Below, piece after piece: positions 11,297 to 22,933 of a stretch of DNA of 64,000 nt; position 1 is the stretch's first letter, and each line of letters starts with the position of its first letter. The position numbers and the translations under genes are program-made. The DNA lies in the NCBI RefSeq assembly GCF_963259705.1, contig NC_081844.1:30892294-30956293 (forward strand), written 5' to 3'. The stretch is from Myotis daubentonii. Lineage: Eukaryota > Chordata > Mammalia > Chiroptera > Vespertilionidae. The notes beneath the pieces were generated by a model. That model did no database searches and was not told where the DNA came from. It worked only from the letters and a program-made list of their open reading frames with translations.

Positions 11297-11504
11297 CCCC
11301 CCCCCCCCCACCTTTTTTAATTGATGAGGAATCAGAGTGTGTGCAAGGAGGGTAAAGGACTCATCTGGAATCCCGGGGCGGTGTTTGGCAGAGACTGGAT
11401 TCAAACCCAATATGCTTGGAGCTAAGTCTTTTTATACACGCCCTTCAAGAGCGCATTTCCCCTATATTTGTACAGGAGGAAACTGAGACAGTGGAATGTG
11501 GCGT

Positions 11505-11512
11505 GCGCGCGC

Positions 11513-11543
<31 letters not shown>

Positions 11544-11569
11544 TGTGTGTGTGTCTGTGTGTGTGTGTG
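11505..11569 (+). repeat. (GC)12(GT)n alternating purine-pyrimidine tract
   Basis: An unbroken GC alternation (about 11505-11527) passes directly into GT alternation to 11569 with one C interruption. Such tracts are the classic Z-DNA-forming type. Confidence 0.95.
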
Positions 11570-11689
11570 ACTCAATACAGCCAACAGCGATTGGGCCAAT
11601 CCTTTGAGACCCCAAAAGTCAAGAATTAACCCATTGATTTGACTCGCGCCCCCAACTCCAGATTTCCCCAAGCCCGAGGCTGCGGTTCC

Positions 11690-12240
11690 CCACTCCCATA
11701 GCAAGTGCTCCAACCTTCCTCCCCTACGATAAGTGTACGCAATAGGCGCTTAATGAGCTCTTGGATGGAGGTTGTGGAAGCAGCGGCGAAGCTGCAGGAG
11801 AGAGAGGGTTCTGCTTCCCTGCTCTCCCCACTCACCTCCTCGGGGTCTGCCCAGCCCCCAGCCCCAGCCCCAGCCCCAGCGCACCCGGAGCTCTCCCACT
11901 GCAATTACGGTAATTAGCTCCGAGCCTCCAGCCCGGGCGGGAGGACGTAGGGAGGCGGACTTTGGCCCAGGCTGACCTGCTTCCAGGCGGGCCCTCGGAT
12001 TGGTCCACTCCGAGCACGTGATGCGCATGGTGGACTTGTTGCTGGCCATCCCGGCGTTGCCCAGGCAACGCCTGCCGCGCGTCCTCTCTGCCAAGTGCCT
12101 GAGAGAAGTGGCTGTGCAGAGGGTCTGGAGACTTGGCAGGAGAGAGAGGAGGGGGAATCGGGAGAGGGAGGCAAGCTGCTTCCCTTCCCTAGCTTTCCCA
12201 GGCCCCAGCCCCCCAACCCCTAGCCATGAGGCCCCTGTGG
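11690..12240. promoter_or_regulatory. candidate regulatory island with RFX X-box
   Basis: A GC-rich, non-repetitive block in otherwise repeat-laden DNA. It contains a near-palindromic homeodomain-type site pair (CAATTACGGTAATTAG, about 11902-11917), an E-box CACGTG (12015-12020), a CCAAT complement near 11999, and a perfect RFX X-box GTTGCCCAGGCAAC (12056-12069). A (CAGCCC)n run lies at about 11858-11880. No splice sites or coding exon are convincing. It may be a distal enhancer or an unannotated promoter. The function is inferred. Confidence 0.4.
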
Positions 12241-12514
12241 ACTTGACATCCAGGTGGGTGCACATAGCAGGTCCAAGGTCACAGACCTGGCCAGGCGGGA
12301 CGCAGCCCGCCAACACAGACCGGACCCATGCCAGGGCCTATCCCATGCGCAGACAGGGTGTGTAGACAGAACACAGATATACAGATCTTGCATTAACAAG
12401 TATTTGCGAAAAGCCCACCAGGCTCAGAGCTTGTGTTCAGAAAGGTATGATATTTAACAAGACAGAGATGAGACAGTCCCTGTCCCTGAAATCATCACCC
12501 TCATCACAGTTGCC

Positions 12515-12655
12515 CCTACACCTGACCACTTCCACGTGCAGTGCCTCAGCCAAGCACTTTACCTGCATTTCATCTTCATTACATCCCATCTTACAGATGA
12601 GAAAACTGAGGCTCAGAGTGGGGCCAATTAGGAGGCAGGGACCTAGCTAGAAGAC
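12515..12655 (-). repeat. MIR SINE relic
   Basis: Antisense MIR: 'acatcccatcttacagatg', 'agaaaactgaggctcag'. Confidence 0.7.
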
Positions 12656-12699
12656 AGGGACTCCACCCTCCAGGAGTGTCTATTAAAGCCCACATTCTT

Positions 12700-12933
12700 T
12701 TTATTTTATTTTATTTTTTTAAAATATATTTTATTGACTTCTTACAGAGAGGAAGGAAGAGGGATAGAGAGTTAGAAACATCGGTGAGAGAGAAACATCG
12801 ATCAGCTGCCTCCTGCACACTCCCTACTGGTATGTGCCCGCAACCAAGGTACATGCCCTTGACCGGAATCGAACCTGGGACCCTTCAGTCCGCAGGCCGA
12901 TGCTCTATCCACTGAGCCAAACCGGTTAGGGCG
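12700..12933 (-). repeat. Ves SINE, young
   Basis: Antisense and full length, with the perfect 14-bp duplication aagcccacattctt (12686-12699 and 12934-12947). Confidence 0.95.
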
Positions 12934-12989
12934 AAGCCCACATTCTTATTCACTTTATAATACTTACTATAATAATCATAATAATGATA

Positions 12990-13075
12990 ATAGTGTATCA
13001 ATTAGCTATTGCTGTGTAACAAATTACTCCAAAGCTTAGCGGCTTAAAAACAACAATATTTAACATGTTAATATA
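12990..13075. repeat. LTR-like mammalian relic fragment
   Basis: The 'ttagctattgctgtgtaac' and 'gcggcttaaaaacaaca' phrases recur in ancient ERVL/MaLR-type LTRs. A longer relative is at 18.19 kb. Only a short fragment remains. Confidence 0.4.
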
Positions 13076-13799
13076 TACACCTTATTATTGTCACCTTAAG
13101 AGATAGCACCTCTAAGAAAAAGGCTGTTTTGTTTTGTTGTTTTACATAATTAGAATACAACAAATGCATGAAATTGAACACTGATTCAATGTTATTATCC
13201 AATATATAAAACCTATTAAAATTTGTTGACCATCCACATCATGTTCTTCATAGCACTTTTCTTTTTTGATCTGGGATATAATCAGAATCATATGTTGCAT
13301 TTGGTGTTCCTGTCTGAATTCATTCTCTTTGACTTCCATACATTCGGAGAGAGCAGAGAAGTTGTTTCATAGATGCTTTTGGTTTGGATTTGTCCTATGG
13401 TCTCTCTAATTCATTTCATTCATTCCACAAACACTTATTGAGCTCCTACTGCATGCCAGATGCTGGCATCCCAACAGCTAAGAGGATCTCCTGGTTGTGT
13501 GATAAAGCCATCAAGTGGGTGGGTAGTAGTGATGGCTTGATATGTCCAGCTCTTCCCGGCCAAATATCCAGCTCTATTATACATTGGCTGTGTGACCTTG
13601 CATTGGACACTTTCCCTCTCTGGGCTTTAGTTTTGTCACTTGGAAAATGTGGCCAATGCTAGTCTTAACTACTTATGGGGGTCTCACCACACATGGCTAG
13701 ACTGGTAAATACGGAATGCACAATAAACAAAGTTAACTGTTATGATTTTATTATTCTGTGAATCTAGTTCACAGTTTCGCCTTCTCCTTGGCTCTGCTG

Positions 13800-13960
13800 A
13801 CAGCGGGGCCAGATTGTTCTCTGTGGCAGGTCGTCCTGTGCATTGTAGGATGCTGAACACATCTCCACCCACTTCATGCCAGTAGCAGACTCCCCTAAGT
13901 TGTGACAACCACACAATATCCCCAGATATTGCCTGGTGTCCCGGGGGGGAAGAGAATCGC
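13800..13960 (-). mobile_element. MER5A hAT-Charlie relic
   Basis: Antisense MER5A phrases: 'gtcgtcctgtgcattgtagg', 'cacccacttcatgccagtag' and 'gttgtgacaacca'. A matching sense fragment is near 14390-14460. Confidence 0.75.
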
Positions 13961-14389
13961 CCCTAGGTGAGGATATGTGATATATGGTATATGACTTCAA
14001 AGATGATAGTTGAAGCAATCTATAGTTAGGAGATCAAAGCACTCCATTCCCACACAACTAAGGGTTGAGAGATGCTAATGAGTCTAAAGTCCCTTTCTAA
14101 GCATCTTTGAGCTTAAGACGTCTGGTTTCACAAGGGTAAGATTTCCCAGGCTGTGGTCAGACACTTCACTTGTCGCCCAGCCTGCCTGGGCCCCTGGAGT
14201 ACCACCCCTGGCCTATTCCCTGTTTCTCTGTGGATCTGGGTGCGCCTACCCACCCAGCCTCTGTCGCCAGCAGCCAGCCAGCCATGAGAACAGGGACTCA
14301 AGTTTCCACTCAGGACAGCTGCTGGGAGGCCCTTCTAGGCAGGTGAGGGGCTTGGGAGTGAGTCCTCTCTGATGAAGACTGAGCCTGAT

Positions 14390-14460
14390 AATCCTTATGT
14401 CACTCTTGCCCCAAATGTCAATAGTGCTGAGGTAGAGAAACCCTGGTTTATGTTAGGAAA
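14390..14460 (+). mobile_element. MER5A fragment
   Basis: Holds only the MER5A end 'aatgtcaatagtgctgagg' and 'agaaaccctgg'. Confidence 0.6.
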
Positions 14461-14573
14461 GGGGCCAGGACTACATCTCCGCACACGTACCCATCTTCAT
14501 CCATGCACATACACACACAACCATTTACCATTGCATTCATTTCATCTTCTCAAAAACAATGTGATTTGTTGTC

Positions 14574-14597
14574 TTTTTTTTTTTTTTTTTTTTTTTT
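14574..14597 (+). repeat. poly-T tract of 24
   Basis: An uninterrupted run of T. The sequence from here to 15.28 kb is AT-rich and holds no recognised gene. It may include an old LINE fragment I cannot name. Confidence 0.9.
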
Positions 14598-15299
14598 ACT
14601 ACATGAGTGCATATTCCCTGTAGACAGTTTAAAAATTAGAGAAAAACACCAATGAAAAAGAAAGTCACACACTAGGACCCCATGCAGAGGAAATTGCTGC
14701 TAACGGTTTTTAATATCCTCCCCCGCCTTTTCCCCAACGTGGCTGTGTTCTCATTCATATATTTACAACAATGGAATCATCCAGCACGTTATTTCACTTA
14801 ATAGATGGGAAACTTTTTTTCATGTTTTGAAATTCTCTCCTACGTTGTATTTCCTGAGACAGCGGCCCCACATTTTTAGTAACAAGTGCCCCAACATTGG
14901 AATTCCTGGTTGTTCACAGTTTAGGGCTAAAGCAACTTTGTGGTAGAGCTCTTTGGCATTAAGTCTTTGTACCTGTCCACATTTATTTCCTTAAGAGAAG
15001 TGTTTGGAGGCAAAATTGCCATATCAACAAGTGTGCTCATTTTAAAGTATTTTTTCATGACAACGAATGAAATTGCTTTATCAACTACAATGCAATTTGA
15101 AAATGCAGTTTGTGAAGGAACTGAAAAGTAAGTGTTTTATTTATTCCATCACTTAGTTCAATGTCTCTTGACAGTTTGGAGCACGCCCTGCCAGAGGTTT
15201 TTCTATATGGACACAAACCTATGTTCATGAATTTCACTTCTACAAACTATGAGGTCACCTGTTTGGAACCATAAAATCCTCTTTAAAATGAGTAAGATC

Positions 15300-15494
15300 G
15301 CCGGGTTGGTGTGGCTCAGTGGTTGAGTGTTGACCTATGAACCAGGAGGTCATGGTTAGATTCCTGGTCAGGGCCTGTGCCCCATTGCAGGCTTGATCCC
15401 TGGTAAGGGGCATGCGGGAGGCAGCTGATCAATGATTCTCTCTCATCATTGATGTTTTGATCTCTCCCTCGGCCTTCCTTTCTGAAATATATAT
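15300..15494 (+). repeat. Ves-type SINE
   Basis: Flanked by aaaatgagtaagatc (15285-15299) and aaaatgagcaagatc (15495-15509), 15 bp with one difference. The head GGTGTGGCTCAGTGGTTGAG is intact. Confidence 0.93.
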
Positions 15495-15609
15495 AAAATG
15501 AGCAAGATCATCTCTGTTCCCTCTTTTTTTCAGTTCTAATTACTTCAAAAGTCTGGACCCACCTGACTCATTTTTCTGTTGGTTGTGTGACCCCAGGGTT
15601 GAAAATGTC

Positions 15610-15790
15610 CTCATTCATTTGTCCATTCAGCACGTATTTATTGAACACCTGCTGTGTGCCAGACATTGTTCCAGATGAGCGATGAAGAAGACAGACAGAC
15701 ATCCTTGCTCTTATGGAGTTTGTAACCTAAAAAGGAAGGAAGACAGACACTAACGAAACAAGGAAGCATTATAACACAGGGTGTTGGAGA
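15610..15790. repeat. L2-like relic
   Basis: Begins 'cacgtatttattgaacacc', then 'tgtgtgccagacattgttc' and 'cttgctcttatggagtttg', typical of L2 3' sequence. From 15.8 to 16.55 kb no gene or clear repeat is visible. Confidence 0.5.
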
Positions 15791-16769
15791 AAAGCATAGG
15801 GCCACATGAGAGAACATATAGCAGGTGACTGGGGTAGGCTTCCCTACAGACATATGAGCTGAGACCGAAGGATGGATTGGCACAACTAAGATACACAGAG
15901 AGGAAAGAGTGTCCCGGGAGGTGGGCACTGCATGTGCAAAGGCCCTGAGGTGCAAGGGAACACGGCCCATTCTAGGCACCAGGTCTGTGTGGAAAAGAGT
16001 GAGGGATGGAGGGATCCTGGTTGGAGATGTCCCTGCAAGGGTCCTGATTCTGATGCTGGCTGGGACTAAGCTGGGTGTGAGGAGGTGGGATTTGGGTTAG
16101 GAGCAGGGAAAGTGTCGAGGAGACTCCCCAAAATTCTGGCCTGTAAGGCAGGATGGATGGTGGTGAGACTTGATGAGAGTCAGGTTTATAAGGGATGGAT
16201 CATGAGTTCAGGTTTGGATGCATCAAGGTATCTGTTAGTGTTGGAGGTTTGAGGGGGCGGTCAAGAAGCCAGGTGGGAAGTAAGTAGGGGCAGGCACAGG
16301 TAAGGGGCAAGGCATCCTAATGGCCCAGGCACCTGCTATAGGACCCAGTAAGCCAGCCCCAAGTTGCCCACCCCCATCACCAGGACCCCGTCCTCCAATA
16401 CTAGAATAAGGCAGAGCCTGGGCAAGGGTCTGTGAGGGTTACAATTGCAGTCAGGCCTTGGTACAGCCTCTTTTCTCTCCCCTTCCAGAACTTTGAATAT
16501 ATTTCTATGATTATTAAATCCAAAGCCAGAAAAACTTATACCAATGTAGCAAGTGTTTTATTCAAACAGAGAGAAAGAGAGAGAAAAGTGTGAAGGGTAG
16601 GGAAGGGAAGGGGAAGGGAGGGGAGAAAGAGAGAGGGAGAGAAACTGGCAAGGGCAGACAACATCTTCCTGAAACCATGGCGACCAGTATGACTTAGAAG
16701 GGGGGGTGCTGACGATATTAATAATAATCTATGTGGACTTTTCCAGCATGAGTTATTATATGGGTAAGG

Positions 16770-17185
16770 CAGGATGTGTGTGTGTGTGGCTGTGTGTGTG
16801 CATATTTGCATAGGTGTCTGAATATGTGTGTGAGTGACTGCATGCATGGGTTGCAGGTGTGATCCTGCAGGTGTGTATTGTGCATGGGTGTGACTGCAGT
16901 TGTGTGCAGTTTTCCATATGAGTTTAGAGCTGCTTATGGGCAGATGGTGAGTCCCATGTGTGTCCCAAGTGTTACTTTACATGCATTTGTGCAATCAGCT
17001 CTGTGCACCCGTGCATGCGCCCACATTCGTGCAGGTATTTGAGTCCCCTTGTACATATATGTGCATGCAATGCTGGGTGTGAGCGACTTGTGCACTTGGG
17101 TGCAGGTGAGTGCTCCCATGCGTACATGTGTTGGTCATGCGTGTGTTATTCAAGAAGTGTGTATGCACACATTTAGGTGCATGTG
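16770..17185 (+). repeat. degenerate TG-rich minisatellite-like region
   Basis: About 400 bp dominated by TGTG, TGCATG and GTGTGCA words without a strict period, preceded by a GA-rich stretch at 16565-16645. It resembles a decayed TG microsatellite. Open frames across it on both strands are artefacts of the composition. Confidence 0.6.
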
Positions 17186-17922
17186 CATGATGGGAGCTTA
17201 AGAAAAAATTGGGAAATGAGGATCTATAGTCTAAATAATACTATTGTGACAATGTTAATTTCCTGATTTTGATAATGTTTCTAGAGTTTTGTAAGATGGG
17301 GAATTTGCAACTTCCTATTAAAACCTATAATTACTTTTAAAATAAAATGTTTTAAAATCTAAAACTAAGGAACACCAATTTCACACATTTTTGTGTCTCA
17401 TCAAAACAAGCAGGAGAAAATGCAAAAAATCTAGGCAGCCAACCTATGATTTTTTAAAAAGTAAGATTTCTAACTGAGAACATGGTTGCTTTTCTAAGTC
17501 TCCCAGGCTCCGTGTGTGTTGCGAAACAGGGGGGTGCAGGTGGGGTGAGAAGACTCAGACCCAACCCAGGCAGGTGCAGCCATGTGGCCAACTAGTGACT
17601 CGGGAGGACCTGGGAGGGGACTGGGAACATATAGAGTGAAACACAGGATCAGGCGCATTAGCAAATGCACAGCACTTCACAGGTGACAACGAGGAAATTT
17701 AATCAAGGTGGAGTGGAAACGCCAGTGGCATTAAATCTCTTGGGGTATCAGGGGAAGGAGAGGCAGAGCAGCTAATCCCCAGGGGTGTCAGGTTGTCTGA
17801 CCACCTGCTGCTCTGGGGGTCCTCCCCAAATCCCAGGGTTTGGAGCTGAAGGGGGGGCAGAGACACAGAGATGCAGAGAGAGAATAAGGCGGGGGGTGGG
17901 GGGGGAGACAGAGGCCAGGCGG

Positions 17923-17923
<1 letters not shown>

Positions 17924-17967
<44 letters not shown>
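17924..17967 (+). repeat. (AC)22 microsatellite in a purine-rich block
   Basis: A pure AC run, followed to 18098 by imperfect (ACAGAGAG)-like purine-rich repeats. Confidence 0.95.
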
Positions 17968-17971
<4 letters not shown>

Positions 17972-18189
17972 AGACAGAAATAGTGAGAGACACAGAGGCA
18001 GGCAGACAGGCAGAGACAGACAGATAGAAAGACAAACACAGAGAGAGACAAAGGCAGACATAGAGACAGAGAGGGAGAGACATAAAGAAATGATTTAGAC
18101 ATTCGCTGCCTCTATTAAGCCACTGTTTGCTTAAAAGGATGGATCAATTAACTGGTCCATTCAACAGTCTTCTCTCAGCAGGCCACTAA

Positions 18190-18970
18190 TGTATCAGTTA
18201 CGTATTGCTGTGTGACAAAACACCCCAAAATGTAAAGGCAACTTCTGATTCCTCATCGTTCTGTGGTTTGGCTGAGCAGTACTAGCCTGGGTACATTCAT
18301 GCAGCTGCATAAGGGTGACTGAGCTGGCCTAGAAGGTCAAAGATGGTCACATCTACATGTCTGGGGCCTTGAGGGGTGGCCTGAAGGTGGGGATCTCTCT
18401 CTCTATGCTGTACTGCTGGGGCTGGAAGCCTCCAAACTGCATTTCCCAGAATTCCTTGCAGCTAAGCTCTGGGTGCAGTCAAGTCCTATTAATGGATATC
18501 TATATATATATAAAAGCCTAAGCAGCCATTATAATTGGATGACCGGATGACCAGATGACTGGCTGGTAGCTATGATGTGCACTGACCACCAGAGGGCAGA
18601 TGCTGGAGCTGCCCCTTGGTGGTCAGTGCACTCCCACAGCCAGCCTCCCACGGCCGGCCAACCTCTCCCAGTCCCTTCCCCAGCGGCTGGTCCGATCGGC
18701 TGGGAGGGACCCCACCTGTGCACGAATTCGTGCACCGGGCCTCTAGTAGTTATATAATGGTCTATGCAAGGGCTGTGTTTCTGGCACACCTGCCCTGTAT
18801 TTCTCGGCAAGCACGGTGGTGATATGGTGTAAATAAAGGTGTGAGGGTATCATTTCCGGAGGGCATTAAAAGGCAGGGCATGGGGGATCCAGTTTTGTTG
18901 CTGTCCTCAGCAGTTGTCCACCAGTTAAATCTGTTTAACATCCGTTTTCTGCCACTTGCAACCCTAAGAG
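18190..18970 (-). repeat. LTR-like relic split by a HeliBat
   Basis: The left part has 'tatcagttacgtattgctg', 'tgtgacaaaacacccc' and 'catgcagctgcat', phrases of an ERVL/MaLR-type LTR. The right part after 18747 ('gtaaataaaggtgtgagg' onward) is probably its continuation. The family name is uncertain. Confidence 0.4.
18499..18746 (+). mobile_element. HeliBat non-autonomous Helitron, complete
   Basis: Starts TC just after an A and ends CTAG just before a T, the HeliBat insertion rule. The 5' end continues TATATATATATAAAAGCC. Near the 3' end a perfect palindrome GTGCACGAATTCGTGCAC forms the terminal hairpin, followed by CGGGCCTCTAG. The 248-bp interior has no Rep/helicase frame and carries an unusual inverted CACTGACCACCAGAGG / CCTTGGTGGTCAGTG pair. 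Confidence 0.9.
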
Positions 18971-19736
18971 TCCTAACTGAAGGCAAAGTATTCATGGACG
19001 GGTATTTTACGCAGAAGAAAGCAGAGGATTTAGTTCAAGGAAAGGCATGTCTGTGAGGTGAGCCTCCCAGCTCAACCAAAGCAAAAAAAGGCAGTCACGC
19101 TGGAGCCACGCCAGCATAGCCCTCAGAAAAAACATTGCTTGAACCACAGTGAGGTAAACTGAGTCCAGCAGGCACAGAAGGGTTTGCCCAGCATCACACC
19201 GTGGTCCCTGGTGAAGCCCTTTTCCTCCCGGGGACCGGGGGGAGGGGAAACGGTGTGGGAGGGGTTGGGGGGTGATTTCTGGGTGTTCAGGATTGCAACT
19301 AGAACAGGAATAAAAAATGAGTCATCAGCAAGACGGCTTAGAGGCAGCGTCTTAAATTGTCACTGGTCTGAAAAGGGCCAGCTCAAGAGAGGACGCAGGG
19401 ATGTACAGACATCAGGGGACATCGTGGCACGGACGATGCTTTTAAAAAACCCTCAACTCAGTCTGAATTTCCCGAACAAAGAGCACACGGTGGCCAACGT
19501 TGCCAGGGCCCGAGGGCACAGAGCTTACCTCTGCTCAGATGTTTACCTTTCTGTGAGGCCTACTTCGGGCACATGAAGATTTTTTTACACCCTCCCACCC
19601 TATAGTCACCACCCCTTTTCCCGGCTTTATGTATCCCCTTCGTGTTTAACGCCATCTAATACGGTACAGTTTATGTACTGCTACCGTTTCCTACCTCTCC
19701 ACCACAGTGTGACCTCCAGCAGGGCAGTGAATTTTA

Positions 19737-19956
19737 TTTTATCTTTTAATGTATTTTATTGATTTTTTACAGAGAGGAAGGGAGAGGGATAGAGAGTTAG
19801 AAACATCAATGAGAGAGAAACATCGATCAGCTGCCTCCTGCACACTCCCTACTGGGGATGTGCCCACAACCAAGGTACATGCCCTTGACTGGAATCGAAC
19901 CTGGGACCCTCCAGTCCACAGGCCGATGCTCTATCCACTGAGCCTAACCGGTTAGG
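19737..19956 (-). repeat. Ves SINE, young
   Basis: Antisense, with the 18-bp repeat gcagggcagtgaatttta on both sides (19719-19736 and 19957-19974), one of the longest duplications here. A MIR end follows at about 19975-20055. Confidence 0.95.
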
Positions 19957-20093
19957 GCAGGGCAGTGAATTTTAACTGCTTTGTGTACTGCTGTATCCCC
20001 TATAACAGTACCTGGTACACGGTAGGCACTCAATAAATATTGCTTAAATGAGTGAGTGAATTCTATATGTGTATATATATAATTACATAAATA

Positions 20094-20488
20094 TCTATAA
20101 TAATAAAAGCAAATCGACCATGCAAATCGACTGAACAACCGAACAGCAGAACGACTGTCTGGAAGACCTTCCGGACGACCACGCTATGACACGCACTGGT
20201 GCCAGGCCAACCAAGGCAGGTGCAATGCGATTGGTTGGGGAGCCTGCCATTGCCCCACAATCACCCCGCAGAGGGAGGCCCAGGCTACTGGCCAGCGACG
20301 CTGTGGTGGGTGTGCGGGGCCGGCCAGCAATCGCCCCACAAAGGGAGGCCTGGGCCAGCCACGCAATTCCATGCCTGTCGCCTGCAGAGGGAGGCAACTG
20401 GTGGCAGGGGAGGGAGGCAGTGACACACAGACAGCAAGCAGTGGCAGTGGCGGGCGCGGGGCCAGCTGCCGGGAGCCGGGGGAAGGAT
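20094..20488 (+). mobile_element. HeliBat Helitron lacking its 3' end
   Basis: The 5' end TCTATAATAATAAAAGC follows an A as expected, and 'ggaagaccttccggacgacc' is HeliBat body. The 3' hairpin and CTAG are absent. The element breaks into a SINE head at about 20490. The interior includes repeated GCCCCACAA..GGGAGGCC units. Confidence 0.8.
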
Positions 20489-20489
20489 G

Positions 20490-20592
20490 ATCAAGCCCAA
20501 AACCCAGGCATGTGCCCTGACTGGGAATCAAACCTGTGACCTTTTAGTTCATGGGTTGATGCTCGACTACTGAGCCACACCGGCTGGGCTAA
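20490..20592 (-). repeat. SINE head fragment fused to the HeliBat
   Basis: Antisense tRNA-like part only: 'acccaggcatgtgccctgac', 'gggaatcaaacc' and 'actgagccacaccgg'. The pyrimidine body is missing on the Helitron side. Confidence 0.75.
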
Positions 20593-20929
20593 AAATCAAT
20601 AATTTTTTTTAAAATTTAAATTAGAAAACTGAACTCACAGAAACAGAATAGAATGGTGGTTACCAGGGCCTGGGAGTGGAGGGGGTTGGAGAGATGTTGT
20701 TTGAGGTCACAAACTTGCAGCCAGTGGCTACGTAACTCCTGCAGACCTAATGCCCAGCAGGGTGGTTACAGACAACAATGCTGTGCTATACACTTCAAAG
20801 CTGCTACGAGACTAGATCTTAATTGTTCTCAGCACAAAAAAGAAATGGTAATGATGTGCCAGGACGGAGGTGTTAGCTAACTATGGTGGTCATCATACTG
20901 CAACATATCATTCAGGCCTAGGATCCCAC

Positions 20930-21370
20930 AAAGCTTCTAGTGTCCTCCAGTCTGAGGCAGCTCCTCTGTCTTTCATGAGCTTGACACTTTTGAAGAGAAC
21001 TGGTGAGATATTCCTCAATTTAGGTTTGTCTGATATCTGCTCATAATTAGATTGAGGTGATGCTTTTTTGGGAAGGAAACCATAGAAGGAATATGTTTTC
21101 AGTGCATCGTATCAAGAGGTACATGATGTTAATATGTCTCATCATCGATGATGTTAACCTTGGTCCCTTGGGTAGGGTGGTGCAGACCGGGCGCCTCCCC
21201 TGGGAAGCTACCATTTCCCCCTTTGTCATTCATAACCGTATCTTGGGGAAGGTACTTTGAGGCCATTCGTGTATGTGCATGCTCAAACGTCTGCTCGCGG
21301 ACTTGAGCATATGATAGATTTGGAAGGTCAAGCCAACAGATGATTCTCAAGTTTCTGGTTTAGGTGCCGT
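20930..21370 (-). repeat. L1M-type LINE relic
   Basis: Antisense L1 3' phrases: 'ctttcatgagcttgacac', 'aatttaggtttgtctgat', 'gaggtacatgatgttaat' and 'gatgttaaccttggtccc'. Confidence 0.65.
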
Positions 21371-21769
21371 GGGTGCCCCACCCATATCCCCTGGGACCAT
21401 CCCAGAGGTCACCTGCTATCAGTTCTTGAATCTTGCAAGTTGAGGGTGTTCTCTGGTCAAAGTGCTGAGCTTGGCCAGTATGTGTGTCTGGGGGAGCCAG
21501 TGCCACAGGAGGGACACAGCAATTGATGGATAAAGGGAGGGACAACGCCGAGAACCCACGATGTAGTCTTCCTGTTGCCCATGGGGATCACGTCCTGCAT
21601 CACCCCTTCCCTGCCTGGCCTCATTCCCCACCTTCTCTCCATGGGGGGGCGGGTGGGTTCCTCTGCTCCCACATCAACTATTTGTCCCCAGACCTCTGCC
21701 TCAGGGGTGCTGCAAAGGGCTGGTATTGAGGGTACGCTCATGAGTTCTAGCTTGGATTTGGGGATTTAA

Positions 21770-22037
21770 AAAAAAATCGCTTTACTGAGATATAATTCAC
21801 ATGCCATATAATTTACCTCTTTAACGTACTGGCATTTTTTTCTGTCTGTTTTCAGTATGGTCACAGAGTTGTGCAACCATGGCCACAATCTAAATCTAAT
21901 AACATTTCATCTTCCTGGAAGAGATCCCGTCCCCAGTGGCAGTCACTTCCCATCCCTCTCCCTTCGCCCCTGGCAACTACTAACCCACTTCCGGTCTCTG
22001 TGGGCTTTCCTGTCCTGGACATTTCATGTAAATGGAA

Positions 22038-22078
<41 letters not shown>

Positions 22079-22560
22079 CACTGGGTGGCCTTTTGTGTCT
22101 GGCTTCTCTCACTGAGCATCCTGTGTTCAAGGTCCATCCACGCTGTAGCGAGTGTCAGTGCCCAGCTCCTTTTCACGGGTCAGTGATATTCCCGCGTGTG
22201 GGTGGACCACGTCCATGTGCGGCTGGACACGGGGCCGCTTGCCCTTTTTGGCTGCCGTGACCAGTGCTGCTATGCCTATGGCTGTACACATTTTCATGTA
22301 GGCTAGGGCCATGGACACAGCCATCCCATGAGAAGGGCCTGAGGCCAAGTGCAAAGGTCTTGGCACAGGATCTGACACAGAGCAGCAGCACACATTTCCT
22401 TTTGTCTTGGGTGTAGCCAGTGGAATTGCTGGGTCTCCTGGCAACTTCGCATTTAATTCCTTGAGGAGGGAGCTGCTCTGAGCCCCCACCCCCACCCCCC
22501 ACCTCTGGTTGTAACCACTGTCTCTCGTTATCGGTTTCTTGTCGAATTGCTGGTTCGCCT
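21770..22560 (-). repeat. L1M-type LINE 3' relic with (CA)n
   Basis: Antisense L1M: 'actgagatataattcacatg', 'cacagagttgtgcaacc', 'tttcatgtaaatgg' and 'ccttttgtgtctggcttc'. A (CA)21 microsatellite occupies 22039-22081, where mammalian copies have the 'atacaatatgtgg' segment. Confidence 0.7.
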
Positions 22561-22689
22561 TTCCCACTGGAAGGTCAGCCCCAAGAAGGCAGGGACTTCT
22601 GTGTTTTCATTGCTGTGTCCCCTCTGTCTAGCCCAGTGCTCGGCAGGCAGCAGGTGATGGATAAATATTTCTTAGAGAAAGGAAGCGAG

Positions 22690-22919
22690 GCTGGCTGGCG
22701 TGGCTCAGTGATTGAGCGTTGACCCACTCAATTCCCATTCAGTTCCTGGTCAGGGCACATGCCCGGGTTGCAGGCTCGATCCCCAGTAGGGGGTGTGCAG
22801 GAGGCAGCCTATCAATTATTCTCTCTCATTATTGATGCTTCTACCTCTCTCTCCCTCTCCCTCTCCCTTCCTCTCTGAAATCAATAAAAAAAAATATATT
22901 TTTTAAAGTTTCTTTTTAA
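22690..22919 (+). repeat. Ves-type SINE
   Basis: Flanked by agaaaggaagcgag (22676-22689) and agaaaggaggcgag (22920-22933), one mismatch. The head is degraded around the anticodon region. Confidence 0.92.
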
Positions 22920-22933
22920 AGAAAGGAGGCGAG

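Noticed and set aside
16770..17185. Possible tandem repeat array (CRISPR-like or satellite)
   Set aside because: No fixed repeat or spacer unit, and the genome is mammalian. It is a decayed TG microsatellite.
17699..18102. Cysteine/valine-rich or threonine/histidine-rich frames
   Set aside because: Translations of the AC/GT microsatellite.
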